Shown in pieces: positions 22,424-23,401 of a DNA stretch of 23,401 bases. How positions within the stretch are numbered: position 1 is the first letter of the stretch; every line of letters starts with the position of its first letter. The notes under the pieces were generated by a model. The model saw only the letters and a list, made by a program, of their open reading frames with translations, did not search any database and was not told where the DNA came from. The DNA is from Nanohaloarchaea archaeon PL-Br10_U2g5. GTDB lineage: Archaea; Halobacteriota; Halobacteria; Halobacteriales; Haloferacaceae. The stretch covers positions 1 through 23,401 of the forward strand of contig LKMY01000006.1 of NCBI GenBank assembly GCA_001564205.1, written 5' to 3'. A program made the translations under genes and the position numbers.

Positions 22424-23400
22424 CCGTTCGAGTGGGCGTCCTCGGCGTCGGGAGCATGGGGCGGCACCACGCCCGCGTGTACGCGGAGTCACCGAACGCC
22501 GAACTCGTCGGCGTGAGCGACGTCGACGAGGAGAGCGCGGCGGCGGTCGCAACGGAGTACGGAACGCGCGCCATGTCGACCGGAGCGCTGCTCGACGGCG
22601 TGGATGCAGTCTCCGTCGCAGTGCCGAGTCGCTATCACCGACCGGTCGCCTCGGAAGCGCTCGACGCGGGGGTACACGCGCTCGTCGAGAAGCCGCTCGC
22701 GACGACGACTGCGGACGCGGCGGCGCTCGTCGACGCCGCGAACGCTGCCGGCGTTATCCTGCAGGTCGGCCATATCGAGCGATTTAATCCCGCAGTTCGG
22801 ACGGTGAGCGAGTTCGTCGACGATCTCGATCTCATCGCGGCCGAGGCCCGCCGGCTAGGTCCGCCGGTCGAAGACGGACGCGATGTCGGCGACGGTGTCG
22901 TGCTCGATCTGATGATCCACGACCTCGACGTGCTTCTGTCGCTCGTCGGGTCACCGGTAGCCGACGTGACCGCTGCCGGCAGTCCGGACGACCAGTACGT
23001 CGCGGCGACGCTCGGATTCGAAAACGACGTCGTCGGATCGCTCACCGCGAGTCGTGTCACACAGCGCAAGGTGCGCGAGCTGACGCTGACCGCCAGAGAG
23101 TGTATCGTGACGGTCGACTACATCGACCGCTCGGTCACGATCCACCGCCGAACCCGTCCGGAGTTCCTCGTGAACGACGGGGACCTCCGTTACCGGAGCG
23201 AGCAGGTCGTCGAACGCCCGACGGTCGACAACGGCGAACCCTTGAAAAAAGAGCTCGACGCCTTCCTCGATGCGGTTCAGAACGGGACCGAGCCAGTCGT
23301 GAGCGGACAGGACGGCGTGAACGCGCTCTCGCTTGCGCATCGCGTGAAGAGAGCGTTGAAGCCAGGCGCACTGCCAGACGAGATCGACGTGGCCCATTGA
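22420..23400 (+). CDS. Gfo/Idh/MocA oxidoreductase (3), probable UDP-GlcNAc 3-dehydrogenase
   Basis: A 326-residue NAD-dependent sugar dehydrogenase. It has VLGVGSMGRHHARVY (7-21), acidic D34 after the second strand, EKP at 90-92, GHIERFNPA (117-125), and the catalytic LDLMIHDLD (162-170). GHIERFNP followed by LDLMIHDLD is the pattern of the archaeal UDP-N-acetylglucosamine 3-dehydrogenases that work with a DegT aminotransferase and an LbetaH acetyltransferase. The GTG start at 22420 overlaps the aminotransferase TGA (GTGA), giving translational coupling. The protein is complete: TGA occupies 23398-23400, one base from the window end. The matching acyltransferase may lie beyond the edge, or the one at 13867 may serve both pairs. 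Confidence 0.88.
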   Translation: MTVRVGVLGVGSMGRHHARVYAESPNAELVGVSDVDEESAAAVATEYGTRAMSTGALLDGVDAVSVAVPSRYHRPVASEALDAGVHALVEKPLATTTADAAALVDAANAAGVILQVGHIERFNPAVRTVSEFVDDLDLIAAEARRLGPPVEDGRDVGDGVVLDLMIHDLDVLLSLVGSPVADVTAAGSPDDQYVAATLGFENDVVGSLTASRVTQRKVRELTLTARECIVTVDYIDRSVTIHRRTRPEFLVNDGDLRYRSEQVVERPTVDNGEPLKKELDAFLDAVQNGTEPVVSGQDGVNALSLAHRVKRALKPGALPDEIDVAH

Positions 23401-23401
23401 A

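Overview
The window is haloarchaeal chromosomal DNA (class Halobacteria; a Halorubrum-like genome is possible but cannot be fixed from sequence alone). The evidence is GC-rich DNA with strong C/G third positions, acidic Asp/Glu-rich proteins, twin-arginine export signals, and families typical of the group: HalOD1 output domain, DUF7344, DUF1616, PRC-barrel miniproteins and short winged-helix proteins. No rRNA, tRNA, CRISPR array, transposase or integrase was seen.

Layout. Positions 1-2100 hold a PRC-barrel miniprotein, a TraB/PrgY-like protein and two paralogous winged-helix regulators. From 2325 to 17613 lies a surface-glycan (S-layer N-glycan or exopolysaccharide) biosynthesis locus. It contains a large polytopic GT-C-like membrane protein, an ATP-grasp carboxylate-amine ligase, a DPM1/AglJ-like GT2 glycosyltransferase, two related Tat-exported pectin-lyase-fold proteins with a small unknown gene, a Wzx/AglR-type flippase, two Gfo/Idh/MocA oxidoreductases, a left-handed beta-helix acyltransferase, a DegT/DnrJ/EryC1 aminotransferase and a sugar-1-phosphate nucleotidylyltransferase. 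From 17740 to 19321 is a small regulatory island (HalOD1 protein, tiny acidic protein, third winged-helix paralog, DUF7344 membrane protein). From 19549 to 23400 the glycan theme returns with DUF1616, a YdjM-like membrane hydrolase, and a second aminotransferase/oxidoreductase pair running to the window edge.

How the genes fit together. The 3-dehydrogenase, aminotransferase and acyltransferase set matches the WbpB/WbpE/WbpD logic for making UDP-2,3-diacetamido sugars. The nucleotidylyltransferase supplies activated sugar, the GT2 enzyme probably charges a dolichol carrier, and the flippase moves lipid-linked glycan outward. The ATP-grasp enzyme may amidate a uronic acid. The oligosaccharyltransferase (AglB) and a UDP-sugar 6-dehydrogenase are not in this window.

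The most striking pattern is a short element, CATAACAAA, found between genes in front of many separately transcribed units on both strands. In four cases it ends exactly 25 nt before the start codon. I read it as a shared promoter element, possibly used by an alternative TBP/TFB pair, that could make this scattered cluster one regulon. Other notable points are a 36-bp tandem duplication in which one copy carries two TAG stops where the other has CAG, and a three-half-site operator-like array between the large Tat protein and the flippase.
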